The notes beneath the pieces were generated by a model. It saw only the letters and a program-made list of their open reading frames with translations, did not search any database and was not told the origin of the DNA. Positions 9,021-19,519 of a stretch of 64,000 nucleotides of DNA are shown here, one piece after another; position 1 is the stretch's first letter; every line of letters begins with the position of its first letter. Source of the DNA: an uncultured Bacteroidota bacterium (lineage in GTDB: Bacteria; Bacteroidota; Bacteroidia; Chitinophagales; Chitinophagaceae). A program made the translations under genes and the position numbers. The stretch lies in contig CAIYLW010000084.1 of the NCBI GenBank assembly GCA_903927185.1, positions 62,001 to 126,000 of the forward strand, in the 5' to 3' direction.

Positions 9021-11729
9021 CTAATCAAGAATCGGACTTAACCATCTTTCAGCAACTTCCAATGGCATATTCTTTCTGGCAGCATAATCTAATAATTGAT
9101 CGTGCTGAATTTTGCCAATTCCAAAATACTGACTTTGAGGATTCGCAAAATACCAGCCACAAACCGATGAAGCAGGATACATTGCAAGTGATTCAGTTAA
9201 ATTGATGCCGATAGTTTCCGTTGCGTTTAAAAGATCAAATAATTTATATTTTTCAGTGTGATCAGGGCAAGCAGGATAGCCTGGTGCTGGACGGATTCCT
9301 AAATATTTTTCTTTAATCAATTCTTCATTACTCAAATGTTCATCGGTAGCATAAGCCCATATTTCTTTACGAACTTTTAAGTGTAAGTATTCAGCTAATG
9401 CTTCTGCTAATCGATCTGCTAAAGCCTGTAATATAATTTTATTATAATCGTCCAGTGCAAGTTCAAATTTTTGGATATGTTTTTCAATACCATGAATGGT
9501 TACAGCAAATGCGCCAATATGATCTTTTTTATTCTGACTTAAAGGCGCAATAAAGTCGGCCAGTGATAAGTTGGGTTGATCAGCAGCTTTTTGTATTTGC
9601 TGACGAAGAAAAGAAAGTTGAATGCTATTATTTTCGGTTTTTACAAAAACATCATCTTCTTTTGAACCTGCTTCCCAGAATCCAATAGTTGCTTTTGCCT
9701 GTAACCAATTTTCGGAAATGATTTGGTCTAACAAATCATTTGCATCCTTATATAATTTATCCGCTTCAATTCCTACTACTGCATCAGTTAGAATGTCGGG
9801 AAAATTTCCATGCAATTCCCAGGCAATAAAAAATGGTTTCCAATCAATAAAAGGGCGGAGTGTATCAAGACTGATATTTTCAAAAACTTGAGTACCCGTA
9901 AATCCTGGAGTAATGGGTTCGAATTCCTGCCAATTAATATTGGTTTTCTTTTTCTTTGCATCAGAATAAGGAAGGTATTTCTTTGTCGATTTTTTTGAAT
10001 CGAAACTTTCTTTCAGTTGTTTGTATTCAGTTTTTAATTGTTGTAAAAATTCAGGTTTCTGTTCTTTATTTAAAAGAGAGCCAGCTACTGTTACACTTCT
10101 TGATGCATCTAATACATAAACTACCCCATCATCGAATTCCGGTGCAATTTTTACTGCAGTATGCATTCTGGAAGTTGTAGCGCCCCCAATCATTAGTGGT
10201 AGTTTCATGCCTCTTCGCTTCATTTCTTTGGCGATATGTACCATTTCATCCAGTGAAGGTGTAATCAATCCACTTAATCCAATGATATCCACTTTTTCGC
10301 GGATTGCAGCTTCTAGAATTTTATCGGCAGGAACCATTACTCCGAGATCTATGATATCATAACCATTACAGCCCAGCACAACACCCACAATATTTTTACC
10401 TATATCGTGCACATCTCCTTTTACTGTTGCTAATAATATTTTAGAAGCCCCAGCACTTTCTTCATTAGTAGTTCCTGCAGCTAAGTGCGCTTGTTTTCTT
10501 TCTTCCTTTTCTGCTTCAATAAATGGCGTTAAAACGGCCACGCTTTTTTTCATTACGCGAGCACTTTTAACTACTTGAGGCAAGAACATTTTTCCTGCAC
10601 CAAATAAATCTCCAACCACATCCATGCCCGCCATTAAGGGCCCTTCAATTACATCAAGAGGTTTAGGATATTTTAGTCTTGCTTCTTCTGTATCAGCATC
10701 GATATAATCAGTAATTCCATTTACCAACGAATGCTTCAACCTTTCTTCCACAGAATTATTCCGCCATTTTTCATCCTTCACTTCTACTTTGCCTTTTGCT
10801 TTTACAGTTTCGGCATGGATAATTAGTTTCTCTGTTGCTTCATTGTTCTCGTTATTTTTATTTAGAATTACCTCTTCACAAAGTAAGCGAAGCGTGGGTT
10901 CTATTTCATCATAAACAACTAACTGTCCGGCATTTACAATCCCCATATCCATACCAGCTCTGATAGCATGAAAAAGAAACACACTATGAATGGCTTCACG
11001 TACATGGTCATTTCCTCTAAATGAGAATGAAACATTTGAAACACCACCACTCACTTTAGTAAGCGGCATCAATTGTTTAATTTCTCTGGTAGCTTCAATA
11101 AAATCGACCGCGTAATTATTATGTTCTTCAATACCAGTTGCGATGGCAAAAATATTTGGGTCGAAAATAATGTCCTGAGGATCGAATCCAACTTGTTCGG
11201 TCAATATTTTATATGCTCTTGAACAGATGGTAACTTTTCTTTCTTTCGTGTCGGCCTGACCTATTTCATCGAATGCCATAACTATAACTGCAGCGCCAAA
11301 TGCCTTACAGATAAAAGCTTGTTCAATGAATTTAGCTTCGCCCTCTTTCATCGAAATGGAATTGACAATACATTTACCCTGAACACATTTTAAACCAGCC
11401 AAAATGATCTCAAATTTTGAACTGTCGATCATGATTGGAATCTTTGCAATATCAGGTTCAGATTGAATCAGATTCATAAAAGTAGTCATGGCCTGAACAC
11501 CTTCTAATAAAGCATCATCCATATTAACATCCAATACCTGTGCACCACTTTCTACTTGTTGACGAGCAACAGATAAAGCTTCTTCGTATTTATTTTCTTT
11601 AATTAATCGAGCAAATTTTTTCGAGCCGGTTACATTGGTTCTTTCACCGACGTTTACAAAATTTGTTTCTGGTCGAATAATTAATGGCTCTAATCCTGAT
11701 AAACGTAAGTATGGTTTGATGCTTGACAT
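9021..11729 (-). CDS. metH: Methionine synthase, folate/cobalamin/activation part (split MetH)
   Basis: The C-terminal three modules of cobalamin-dependent methionine synthase as a separate 902-residue protein. Residues about 20-290 are the methyltetrahydrofolate-binding TIM barrel ([17 protein letters not shown]). About 325-560 is the cobalamin module with the B12-ligand motif DVHDIGKN at 439-446 (His441 as lower ligand). About 580-902 is the AdoMet-dependent reactivation domain ([12 protein letters not shown]). It transfers methyl from methyl-THF through cobalamin to homocysteine bound by the partner protein. The homocysteine domain is encoded just upstream (8-base gap), so the two proteins must associate. 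This split form is common in Bacteroidota. Confidence 0.95.
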   Translation of the reverse strand: MSSIKPYLRLSGLEPLIIRPETNFVNVGERTNVTGSKKFARLIKENKYEEALSVARQQVESGAQVLDVNMDDALLEGVQAMTTFMNLIQSEPDIAKIPIMIDSSKFEIILAGLKCVQGKCIVNSISMKEGEAKFIEQAFICKAFGAAVIVMAFDEIGQADTKERKVTICSRAYKILTEQVGFDPQDIIFDPNIFAIATGIEEHNNYAVDFIEATREIKQLMPLTKVSGGVSNVSFSFRGNDHVREAIHSVFLFHAIRAGMDMGIVNAGQLVVYDEIEPTLRLLCEEVILNKNNENNEATEKLIIHAETVKAKGKVEVKDEKWRNNSVEERLKHSLVNGITDYIDADTEEARLKYPKPLDVIEGPLMAGMDVVGDLFGAGKMFLPQVVKSARVMKKSVAVLTPFIEAEKEERKQAHLAAGTTNEESAGASKILLATVKGDVHDIGKNIVGVVLGCNGYDIIDLGVMVPADKILEAAIREKVDIIGLSGLITPSLDEMVHIAKEMKRRGMKLPLMIGGATTSRMHTAVKIAPEFDDGVVYVLDASRSVTVAGSLLNKEQKPEFLQQLKTEYKQLKESFDSKKSTKKYLPYSDAKKKKTNINWQEFEPITPGFTGTQVFENISLDTLRPFIDWKPFFIAWELHGNFPDILTDAVVGIEADKLYKDANDLLDQIISENWLQAKATIGFWEAGSKEDDVFVKTENNSIQLSFLRQQIQKAADQPNLSLADFIAPLSQNKKDHIGAFAVTIHGIEKHIQKFELALDDYNKIILQALADRLAEALAEYLHLKVRKEIWAYATDEHLSNEELIKEKYLGIRPAPGYPACPDHTEKYKLFDLLNATETIGINLTESLAMYPASSVCGWYFANPQSQYFGIGKIQHDQLLDYAARKNMPLEVAERWLSPILD

Positions 11730-11737
11730 AGTAGTAA

Positions 11738-12757
11738 TTATAATGCTGTTTCTAAAACTGGTAAAGTTCTAGGTTGCAAATTCTGCACATTTTGAGCAAT
11801 ATGTTTAATATGATCCGGTGTAGTGCCACAGCAGCCTCCCACAATATTTACAAAACCTTCCTGTGCCCACTCTTCAATAAAGTGTGCAGTTTCATGGGGT
11901 TGTTCATCGTATTCTCCCATTGCATTTGGCAGACCCGCATTTGGATAAGCAGAAGTATAGCAGGCTGCGATCTGACTAAGTTCTTCGATATGACTTCTCA
12001 TCTCAGCAGCTCCTAAAGCACAATTTAATCCAATACTTAAAGGGTTTGCATGCATTACGGAAGTGTAGAAAGCTTCTAAAGTTTGTCCGCTTAATGTTCT
12101 ACCTGAGGCATCAGTAATGGTTCCACTAATCATTATAGGTAATTCAGGTTTACCAAGATCTCTGAAATATTTTTTAATAGCGAAGATGGCGGCTTTTGCA
12201 TTCAATGTATCAAAGATGGTTTCTACTAATAGTACGTCAACGCCACCATCAACTAGTCCCTTCACTTGTTCGTAATAAGCCTCAACTACTTCATCGAAAC
12301 TTACTGCCCTGTAGCCTGGATTATTTACATCGGGTGATAAGCTTAATGTTTTGTTCAATGGTCCAATAGCACCAGCTACAAAACGAGCTTTGGATGGGTC
12401 TTTAGTGGTATATTCATTTGCTGCAATACGAGCACATTTTGCTGCTGCTACATTTAATTCATAAGCCAGTGATTGCATTTCATAATCGGCCATGGCAATA
12501 ACTGTACTACTGAAAGTATTTGTCTCAATAATATCCGCACCAGCTTCAAGGTAGAGTTTATGTATACCAATGATAATATCTGGTTGAGTAATACATAACA
12601 AATCATTATTACCCTTCACATCTGTGTGCCAGTTTTTGAAACGTTCACCCCTGTAATCAGCTTCTGATAATTTGTGGCGTTGTATCATGGTTCCCATGGC
12701 ACCATCTATCACCAATATTCTATTTGCCAATGCTTCTCTAATATTCATACAATTCAT
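11738..12757 (-). CDS. metH: Methionine synthase, homocysteine-binding part (split MetH)
   Basis: A 339-residue homocysteine S-methyltransferase domain. The start is [15 protein letters not shown], and the zinc-binding cysteines are visible as LNCALGA (near residue 244) and [10 protein letters not shown] (307-316). It supplies the zinc-activated homocysteine thiolate that accepts methyl from methylcobalamin on the protein encoded by the next gene. The ATG at 12757 sits in the loop of a small hairpin; an in-frame ATG at 12748 is an alternative start. A roughly 160-base structured leader with its own promoter lies upstream, suggesting control of the whole metH operon there. Confidence 0.95.
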   Translation of the reverse strand: MNCMNIREALANRILVIDGAMGTMIQRHKLSEADYRGERFKNWHTDVKGNNDLLCITQPDIIIGIHKLYLEAGADIIETNTFSSTVIAMADYEMQSLAYELNVAAAKCARIAANEYTTKDPSKARFVAGAIGPLNKTLSLSPDVNNPGYRAVSFDEVVEAYYEQVKGLVDGGVDVLLVETIFDTLNAKAAIFAIKKYFRDLGKPELPIMISGTITDASGRTLSGQTLEAFYTSVMHANPLSIGLNCALGAAEMRSHIEELSQIAACYTSAYPNAGLPNAMGEYDEQPHETAHFIEEWAQEGFVNIVGGCCGTTPDHIKHIAQNVQNLQPRTLPVLETAL

Positions 12758-12920
12758 TTGTATCCTGGTATCAATACCAAGAAGGTTAATGTATCTGAAC
12801 TAATGAACGCTGGGAGCGATGAGAAGGCTCTTCAAGACGTTTATTAGTTCGATTACACCCCGAAAGGGGAATACCCTTTGAGGGATTTACAGGCCGAACA
12901 ATAAACAAATCCGCCTGTAA
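12758..12920 (-). promoter_or_regulatory. Structured 5' leader of metH, candidate riboswitch
   Basis: Read on the minus strand from about 12920, the leader begins with an 8-bp perfect stem (12920-12913 with 12894-12887). Two short hairpins follow: 12884-12874 and a 4-bp GC stem at 12869-12858. The segment 12850-12838 can pair either with the loop of the first stem (12906-12896, 11 bp with one bulge, a pseudoknot) or with 12809-12797 (12 of 13 pairs). A 7-8-bp hairpin (12781-12764) and a 6-bp hairpin (12763-12747) holding the start codon in its loop complete it. I find no SAM-I, SAM-II or cobalamin core sequence. Confidence 0.55.
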
Positions 12921-12925
12921 TTCTG

Positions 12926-12956
12926 CAAAAATAGCAGGCTGAGCTTGATTTTCCAA
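12926..12956 (-). promoter_or_regulatory. Bacteroidota-type promoter of the metH operon
   Basis: On the minus strand a TTG (12956-12954) is followed after 20 bases by TATTTTTG (12933-12926), a perfect match to the TAnnTTTG -7 box. The expected start of transcription, about 12919-12920, coincides with the first stem of the metH leader. Confidence 0.6.
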
Positions 12957-13075
12957 GAATATCGTGTATAGAACACCAGTTTGAAAGTAACATTGACTAT
13001 ATCAATGCCATAGTTTTCTGTATCTCGTAACAGTATTTTTTTTTGTATTTCAAAAAACGAGTTTGATTTAAGTAG

Positions 13076-13618
13076 CTATTCATATAAACAATAAATACTT
13101 ATCAAAGATTCAGGCGCTAATTTCGAAGACATCTTTTTGGTATTAATATTAAAGTCGGCCCACCTGATTTTTAAATCACTATTCAACATTATTTTGCCGG
13201 AGCTCAATACTGTTAAGTTGCCTGTTATTGATATATTCTGTGTTATACCGTGAATGGTTAATACGCCATCTGCGTAGAATTCATTGCCACCTGAGTTTGA
13301 TAAGTCAATATGTTGAATGTCTTCGATGAACCCTTTGAATGTGGCTTTGGGGAACTTTCCCATTTCAGTAAATAGGTTCTTCAATTCAGTTTCTAAGATA
13401 GAATTCTCGAACTTAAAATCATTAATTAAAACACTAAAAAAAAGTTGACCATTACTCTCTAACCAACGACTTTCTGCCTGATCATTAACGGCGATAAAAT
13501 TTTCGACTTTTGAATTGACTTTTAATTTCACCTGTCCTGCATTGGAACTGTACATTTTCTGTGCATCGGCTTTAAAAATAAAAGTCATGATTAAGAGCAA
13601 TGAAATGAACTGTTTCAT
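13076..13618 (-). CDS. Exported YceI-family protein
   Basis: A 180-residue protein with a signal peptide (MKQFISLLLIMTFIFKADA) and a YceI lipocalin-like barrel. The family motif FYADGVLTIHGITQNISITG is near residues 117-136. YceI proteins bind isoprenoid or other amphiphilic molecules; the precise role is unknown. The gene follows recR on the same strand with a 17-base gap and is probably co-transcribed with it. Confidence 0.85.
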   Translation of the reverse strand: MKQFISLLLIMTFIFKADAQKMYSSNAGQVKLKVNSKVENFIAVNDQAESRWLESNGQLFFSVLINDFKFENSILETELKNLFTEMGKFPKATFKGFIEDIQHIDLSNSGGNEFYADGVLTIHGITQNISITGNLTVLSSGKIMLNSDLKIRWADFNINTKKMSSKLAPESLISIYCLYE

Positions 13619-13635
13619 CCAACTAATTTTAGGAG

Positions 13636-14250
13636 TTACTTTACATATTGTTGAACAGGTAATCTGTTGGCAATACTTCTTGCTAAAGTCATTTCATCTG
13701 CATATTCCAATTCTCCTCCGAATGCAATTCCCCTTGCAATAGTTGTTACATTACAAGTGAATTGTGAGATCTTTTTTTGGATATAGTAAATGGTAGTGTC
13801 GCCTTGAATATTCGGGCTTAATGCAAAAACGAGCTCTTCTATATGTTCGTTTTGAATTCTTTGAATCAGTGGCTCAATATTTAATTGATCAGGTCCAACG
13901 CCGTCAAGCGGTGAGATGATTCCATCCAATACATGGTAAGTGCCATTAAATTGCTGGGTGCTTTCTATAGCTATTACATCACGAATATTTTCAACTACGC
14001 AAATCATTTTCTGGTTTCGCATGGTATTGGAACAGATAGAACAAATATCACCATCACTAACATTAAAGCAACGTTGGCAGAATTGAATATCGCGTCTCAT
14101 TTTGGCAATAGTTTCTCCAAAAAATTGGACCTCATTAATGTCTTGTTTCAGAAGATGTAAAACTAAGCGCAGAGCAGTTTTCTTTCCAATACCTGGTAGT
14201 TTTGAAAATTGTAAAACAGCGTTTTCTAGAAGTGCAGAAGGCAGTTGCAT
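13636..14250 (-). CDS. recR: Recombination mediator protein RecR
   Basis: A 204-residue RecR of full family length. The N-terminal helix-hairpin-helix is visible as LPGIGKKTALRL (18-29), followed by the four-cysteine zinc finger C58, C61, C70, C73. The Toprim domain follows (VVENIRDVIAIE onward). The C-terminal ARGIAFGGELEYADEMTLARS is highly typical. With RecF/RecO it helps load RecA on gapped DNA. It sits between the Ig-like lipoprotein gene upstream and yceI downstream on the same strand. Confidence 0.97.
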   Translation of the reverse strand: MQLPSALLENAVLQFSKLPGIGKKTALRLVLHLLKQDINEVQFFGETIAKMRRDIQFCQRCFNVSDGDICSICSNTMRNQKMICVVENIRDVIAIESTQQFNGTYHVLDGIISPLDGVGPDQLNIEPLIQRIQNEHIEELVFALSPNIQGDTTIYYIQKKISQFTCNVTTIARGIAFGGELEYADEMTLARSIANRLPVQQYVK

Positions 14251-14267
14251 TCGGTAAAGTTATACAT

Positions 14268-15683
14268 TTAAAATATAAAGCTTTGATCAGTATCTCGGTC
14301 TGGCCGAACCACTAATTTTTTGTTTAATGCTTTTACTTTTTCGGGTTGTTTTTTATCGCGGAAAGATCCTGGATCCCATTTGCCATTCTGGTTTGCATCA
14401 AATAAAATATGGCATTCATATTCCCCTGGCTTAAAACGTTTTCTTATCAATTCCTTTGCGGTTATTGGGATGGATTCAAATATTTTTCCATCCACTAAAA
14501 GTTGCAATACTGGATGTATTGATAGATCAACGTTTGTAAATCGCAATCTGCAACTACCATATTCGGCATCCCTTTTCGTAAAAATTTTAGCAGTATCCGA
14601 TTTAGTAAGCTTTATTCCCATGGTATCTATTACTGCGTCTTTCGAAACAATCAATCTGAATTCCTGTTTTTCTTTCCAGGGATATTCTAAACTGATTTTT
14701 TTATTGCTGGTATCAATAGATAATTTATATCCAATGATCGGTTTATACAAAGTATCCAATAATACTATCTTAGAACTGTCCCATGATTTTAGTGGTCTTG
14801 CAAATTCTAATTCCAAAGGGGATAATAAATCTTGTTGTCCACCAGATTCAAGGTTGGCCGAATATTTCAATCTTTTATCTTCTGTGGTAGCCTTAGGTTT
14901 ATTGCTATTTGTATTATTTGAAGTTGAAATGGCTTTCGGTTCTTTTTTCTTAAATTCCTGAAAAGCATATAAGGTATCTGTTCGTGTATTTCCATTAATT
15001 AGGATTGGCTCGTTCAGAAAAGCAAATACCTTGGTGCTATCATCATATCTTTTTGTAAAATCATTTGGCACTACATACACTGAAAATTTTCCTTCAGGCA
15101 AAAACTTAAAACTAAAGTTCCCTTTGCTGTTAATTTTAGAATAATATCTAGGTTTGTTCTTTTGAATTGAACTATCAGTTAAATTATTGTGTAAAACAAC
15201 TATTAAAGTACTATCTGGTTTGCCGGTCTCTGCTAATAAAACGGAACCATTATATACATGGGAGTCGATGGTTTTTCCAGTTGAGAAAACATAAGTCAGT
15301 TCTTTAGCTACATTTCCTTCATTAACATCTTTTAAAGCGTTACCAAAATTAAAAGAGTAAGTAGTATTTTTTTCTAATGAATCCTTCAGTTTTATAGTAA
15401 CATTATGCAGCTTATAATCAACAAGGGGCATGTTTTTGGGATTCGGAGAAATGATCAGGTTCTCGTTTGTATTTTGAAGTTGGATGTATTCGTCAAAGGA
15501 TAAAATAATATTTGAGCTCGTTACATTTAACGCAGAATCTTTTGGAAAAGCGGTTATTAAACGAGGAGCTAATGTATCTCTGAGTCCACCTCCGGGAGGT
15601 ATGATATTGGCGCAGGAATAAAAACCCATAGAAATCAGGAGGCAGGTAATTACCAATAAAACATTTGACCCTTTAATTTTCAT
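14268..15683 (-). CDS. Ig-like (Big_5) domain lipoprotein
   Basis: The preferred start at 15683 gives a 471-residue lipoprotein: MKIKGSNVLLVITCLLISMG followed by a lipobox ending FYSC. A longer frame to 15728 would place an unlikely extension before the signal peptide. Residues about 30-130 form a bacterial Ig-like domain (PRLITAFPKDSALNVTSSNI, then KNTTYSFNFGNALKDVNEGN). The remainder is beta-rich, and the end contains DANQNGKWDPGSF, a calcium-binding-like loop. Bacteroidota homologues are outer-membrane or periplasmic lipoproteins of unknown function. Confidence 0.8.
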   Translation of the reverse strand: MKIKGSNVLLVITCLLISMGFYSCANIIPPGGGLRDTLAPRLITAFPKDSALNVTSSNIILSFDEYIQLQNTNENLIISPNPKNMPLVDYKLHNVTIKLKDSLEKNTTYSFNFGNALKDVNEGNVAKELTYVFSTGKTIDSHVYNGSVLLAETGKPDSTLIVVLHNNLTDSSIQKNKPRYYSKINSKGNFSFKFLPEGKFSVYVVPNDFTKRYDDSTKVFAFLNEPILINGNTRTDTLYAFQEFKKKEPKAISTSNNTNSNKPKATTEDKRLKYSANLESGGQQDLLSPLELEFARPLKSWDSSKIVLLDTLYKPIIGYKLSIDTSNKKISLEYPWKEKQEFRLIVSKDAVIDTMGIKLTKSDTAKIFTKRDAEYGSCRLRFTNVDLSIHPVLQLLVDGKIFESIPITAKELIRKRFKPGEYECHILFDANQNGKWDPGSFRDKKQPEKVKALNKKLVVRPDRDTDQSFIF

Positions 15684-15768
15684 ATTCCCTTTTAAATTTA
15701 TGTTCCCTGAAGCAAATATAGAACCCAAGACTACTTTAAAAAGCAGTTTAGGGTACTTAAAAAGTTAA

Positions 15769-18700
15769 TTATTCCTCGTTTCCAGCATCTGTTTCATTCA
15801 AATCATGTAAGGCTACCGCCATCTTATTGTCTTTTACAAAATTGCACCAGTTACAATCTTTCTTTCCACAACCCGTATATAATTCACGATCTTGGATCTT
15901 CTTCCATACGGTTTTAATCTGATGAGTTACCGTAGTAATATCTTCCTCTTTGATAACAATTTTTTCTTTCCGAAATTGTTTTTTCTTATCAGGTTCAATA
16001 AAATCGAATTCTGTACTTACTACTTTCCAATTTTTTTGTTCGTAATTATCGACCAATATTTTATAAAAAACAGCCTGACGCCAATAGTCGCCTCCATTAG
16101 GGTCTTCTTCTTGTGGAGGATTTAATTTCTTTTTTGCTTTTTCAATATCTCCGGTTTTGTAATCAACTACATTTACTGATTTGCCATCAAATTCTAGTTT
16201 ATCGAGCTTCCCTTTCAATGGAACACCAGCTACTACTATATTTCTAATCGTTCTTTCTACGGCTACAATCTTATTCCAGCTTCCTAAATATTGTTTATAG
16301 TAATTGGTTAATACACCCTGACCATATTCCATTCTTCTGTTAAATTCCTCTTTGGTAAAATTTTCTCTATGACGATGCATATACCATTCAAAATCGTTGA
16401 TAAATTCTACCAGCTCAGGAAACTGTTCTCTCGCTTGCATTTTAGAAAATAGTTTTTCTAATGCATAGTGAACAGCAGATCCAAATTCAGTTGCTTCTGA
16501 TTTGCCAGAAGGCACCCTCACTAAATTCTGAAAATAAAATTGAAGTGGGCATTTCAGATAATTGTTGAGTGCTGTTACGTTCATCACAAATTTTTCTAAG
16601 ACTCGATCTATAAAATCAGCTTCAATCTTTTCGATTTCAGGGGCCTGTTCTTCTTCAAACTGAACCAGTGCAAATTCAATTAGTACAGATGTTTCAAAGG
16701 TGATTTGTTTTACCATTAAATTATGTACATTTTGTATTTCAGCTAAGAACATGGAAGGCTCCAGAGGCTTTCCATCATTTCGAAATTTACTATAGGAGAT
16801 AAATAGTTTTAATTCTGCCCTAGTTAGTGCTACATAAAATAAGCGGCGCAATTCTTCCTCTTCTGAATTTTTAGGTTGGGATTGGAATAAGGTATCTGGA
16901 AAACTATATCCACCTCCAGGTTTTCTTTTTTTCTCCCAACTGGATGCATTGCAACCAGCAAAGAAAACATATTCAAATTCTAACCCTTTTGAACCATGAG
17001 CAGTTAATAAGTTTACGCCCTTCTCGCTACCGCTTACTTGCACCAGCGGTAATGACAAGTCTTCTTTTTCCATGAGCGAAAAAATATTCACCAGTTGATC
17101 CAATGTTAAAGATGTATTACGGCTAGCTTCTTCTTTTATAAATTCAAATAAACCTGTCAGTACTTGTAAATGCCAATGCTTATCCTCACTGAGCATAATC
17201 CAACTGAGCAATTGAGTATCACGTATCACATTTTCAAAAAGGTTAATTAGCGTACAATTGGATACGTCAGCAATAAGTTTTTCTACTGCTTTACTTGCAA
17301 TTTTCAAACCTGATGGAGCAGCAGCACTAAATAGGTCCACCGCAGGTGTATTTGCTTTATCAAAAATTATTTTCCTTAAACTTGTTCTATTTTCTCCATA
17401 TTTTTTATCTGCAACTAATGCAGTTAATGTGGCTATTTGAATAGGTGGAATATTAAACCAGTCAAAATGCAAGATCTCGAATAACATTTCTTCGCCACCA
17501 AATGGGGTATCCAACTCTGCAGCTAAATATTTTAAAAAAAGGATGATTTTTTTTGCTAAAGGGATCTCTAATATATTCAGGTTGCGTTTACTAAAGACGG
17601 CAATATTCCTTTGTTTTAAAAACTGCGTAAGGGCTTCGCCAAATTTATTTTCTTTATAGATGATACCTATTCGTCCGGGTAAGACTCCTTTTTCTAATAG
17701 TGATTGTACCTGTACACAAATACCAATCATTTCTTGCCGCACAGATTCGTATTCATACAAAATTGGAAAATCTGTAATTTGTGTTAATAAGCTATTTGAA
17801 GCAGTTAATGTTTTACTAAGTCCTTCAATTTGTTTAATCAATCTTTCCTCATTTCGATCAATGAGTGTTTTAGAAATATCTAGAATGGGTTGAGTGGAAC
17901 GATAATTATTTGTGAGAACAATTTTTACAAGATCTTCTTGATACTTTCTTGCAAAGCCAATCATATTTTCTACGTTAGCACCTTGGAATCTGTAGATACT
18001 TTGGTCGTCATCACCAACTACAAATACATTTGGCTGTTCCCAGTAATTGATTAAGAGTTCTACCAGATGATTCTGTGTTCCACTGGTATCTTGATATTCA
18101 TCAACTAAAATATAGAGAAATTGCTCTTGATAGCGGGATAAAAGGGTAGGATTATCTTCGAATGCTTTGATAACCCAATTGATCATATCGTCAAAATCGT
18201 AACGATTTCTTCTACGCATCAATTGTTGAAAATGTGGAAACTCATTTACTGCAGCGATAAGTTTATTCATCTTTTCCTGCTCATCCAATATTTTATTTTC
18301 TTTGAGATCTCCTACCTTGAATTGTTTATAAGCCCTTTTGTAAATAAACTCTTCTCTGTTGGGTAAATCAAGAAAATATTGGGCTATTTTTTCTTCGATA
18401 AATTCGGGAGTCCAACCTTCTTTCTTCATGGTGCTGAAGAGTTGTTGTAGGTTATTGATTTCGAAATAAACATCGCCTCGATATCTTTTTAAAGGATTGT
18501 CTTTTTCGAAACTATCAATCAGCTTTTTAAAGAGATCAATTTTTTCCAAATCAGAAATTGGGTCGAGGGTAGTCTTTTCAAATAAGGATAAGTTTTCTTG
18601 AATAATATCATTACAAAAGGCATGGAAAGTATATATGTTTACTTTATAAGCGTCTGGTCCAATAAATCCCAATAATCTTTTGCGCATTGCAACAGCACCG

Positions 18701-18918
18701 GCATCTGTATAGGTAAGGCAAAGGATGTTTTCGGGAGAAGTGTCTGTTTCTAATAAAATTTTACCAATCCTTGCACTTAAAATTTGTGTTTTACCTGTAC
18801 CGGGACCAGCTATGACCATTACCGGGCCTTCGATGGTATCAACGGCAATTTTTTGTTGCTCATTGAGTGCCGAGTAAATCTTATTGAATTGTACTTTTTG
18901 TTGCTCCAGGGTTGCCAT
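15769..18918 (-). CDS. UvrD-like helicase fused to PD-(D/E)XK nuclease (AddAB/RecB-like)
   Basis: A 1049-residue superfamily 1A DNA helicase. The Q-motif region LNEQQKIAVDT and Walker A AGPGTGKTQ (37-45) open the protein, DEYQDTS marks motif II near 270, and VALTRAE marks motif VI. The C-terminal 270 residues are a nuclease of the AddB/RecB type: GKLDKLEFDG and VVDYKTG supply the active-site D and DxK. Four cysteines (CPLQFYF near 790, then C1017, C1022, C1025) make the iron-sulfur cluster typical of AddB and Dna2 nucleases. It is likely a double-strand-break end-processing enzyme. The gene is monocistronic. Confidence 0.9.
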   Translation of the reverse strand: MATLEQQKVQFNKIYSALNEQQKIAVDTIEGPVMVIAGPGTGKTQILSARIGKILLETDTSPENILCLTYTDAGAVAMRKRLLGFIGPDAYKVNIYTFHAFCNDIIQENLSLFEKTTLDPISDLEKIDLFKKLIDSFEKDNPLKRYRGDVYFEINNLQQLFSTMKKEGWTPEFIEEKIAQYFLDLPNREEFIYKRAYKQFKVGDLKENKILDEQEKMNKLIAAVNEFPHFQQLMRRRNRYDFDDMINWVIKAFEDNPTLLSRYQEQFLYILVDEYQDTSGTQNHLVELLINYWEQPNVFVVGDDDQSIYRFQGANVENMIGFARKYQEDLVKIVLTNNYRSTQPILDISKTLIDRNEERLIKQIEGLSKTLTASNSLLTQITDFPILYEYESVRQEMIGICVQVQSLLEKGVLPGRIGIIYKENKFGEALTQFLKQRNIAVFSKRNLNILEIPLAKKIILFLKYLAAELDTPFGGEEMLFEILHFDWFNIPPIQIATLTALVADKKYGENRTSLRKIIFDKANTPAVDLFSAAAPSGLKIASKAVEKLIADVSNCTLINLFENVIRDTQLLSWIMLSEDKHWHLQVLTGLFEFIKEEASRNTSLTLDQLVNIFSLMEKEDLSLPLVQVSGSEKGVNLLTAHGSKGLEFEYVFFAGCNASSWEKKRKPGGGYSFPDTLFQSQPKNSEEEELRRLFYVALTRAELKLFISYSKFRNDGKPLEPSMFLAEIQNVHNLMVKQITFETSVLIEFALVQFEEEQAPEIEKIEADFIDRVLEKFVMNVTALNNYLKCPLQFYFQNLVRVPSGKSEATEFGSAVHYALEKLFSKMQAREQFPELVEFINDFEWYMHRHRENFTKEEFNRRMEYGQGVLTNYYKQYLGSWNKIVAVERTIRNIVVAGVPLKGKLDKLEFDGKSVNVVDYKTGDIEKAKKKLNPPQEEDPNGGDYWRQAVFYKILVDNYEQKNWKVVSTEFDFIEPDKKKQFRKEKIVIKEEDITTVTHQIKTVWKKIQDRELYTGCGKKDCNWCNFVKDNKMAVALHDLNETDAGNEE

Positions 18919-19018
18919 GACATAAAGATAAATGAAAGCATTCAGCTGATCTGATTTCCCTAAAGAACAATTAATTAAACAATCTTAGGTTGGAAGTGTT
19001 ATGATATAAAGAATCAAA

Positions 19019-19519
19019 ATGTCGAAAGTCTATTCTATCAAGACTGTTCAGAAAATGCCCATTAGTTTGGATGAGGCTTGGGAGTTTTTCAGTCGCCCCA
19101 ATAATTTAAAAGATATTACCCCTGGCAATTTAGGGTTCAATATTATTTCAAAGCATCACGGAGAAAGGATGTATGCGGGGCAAATTATTGAATATATCGT
19201 TAAGCCAATTCTCGGTATTCCTTTGTATTGGATGACAGAAATCACACAGGTTGCCAATCAGCAATATTTTATTGATGAACAGAGGTTCGGGCCTTATAGT
19301 TTATGGCATCATCAGCATCACTTTAAGGAGATAGAGGGCGGAGTTGAAATGACTGATATTGTACATTATAAAATTCCTTTTGGGATTTTTGGAGATATAG
19401 CCCATTCCATTTTTGTAAAGAAGCAAGTGAAGGGCATTTTTGAATTCCGATTTATAGCCACAGAAAATAAATTTGGGAACTGGCCAGGTCGGGATGAAAA
19501 TATTATTCAAATGGGTTGA
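19019..19519 (+). CDS. SRPBCC (START-like) family protein
   Basis: A 166-residue helix-grip protein. The opening VYSIKTVQKMPISLDEAWEF and the later WHHQHHFKEIEGGVEMTDIV are typical of ligand-binding SRPBCC proteins. The family includes polyketide cyclase/dehydrase-like and stress proteins that bind hydrophobic ligands; no substrate can be named. The fold normally ends around FEFRF; the last roughly 20 residues (ATENKFGNWPGRDENIIQMG) look unlike the family and are followed at once by a fragment of an unrelated gene, so the 3' end may have been altered by a rearrangement. Confidence 0.75.
   Translation: MSKVYSIKTVQKMPISLDEAWEFFSRPNNLKDITPGNLGFNIISKHHGERMYAGQIIEYIVKPILGIPLYWMTEITQVANQQYFIDEQRFGPYSLWHHQHHFKEIEGGVEMTDIVHYKIPFGIFGDIAHSIFVKKQVKGIFEFRFIATENKFGNWPGRDENIIQMG

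Noticed and set aside
12858..12869. CCCC-GAAA-GGGG read on the plus strand, a GNRA tetraloop suggesting an RNA gene on that strand
   Set aside because: The promoter, the position of metH and the start-codon hairpin all favour the minus strand; a 4-bp stem alone is weak.
12758..12920. metH leader as a SAM-I, SAM-II, SAH or cobalamin riboswitch
   Set aside because: None of the conserved core sequences of these classes could be found on either strand; the region is reported as unclassified.
14320..14961. 213-codon plus-strand frame inside the Ig-like lipoprotein gene
   Set aside because: Antisense shadow; the minus-strand protein has a clear lipobox and domain.
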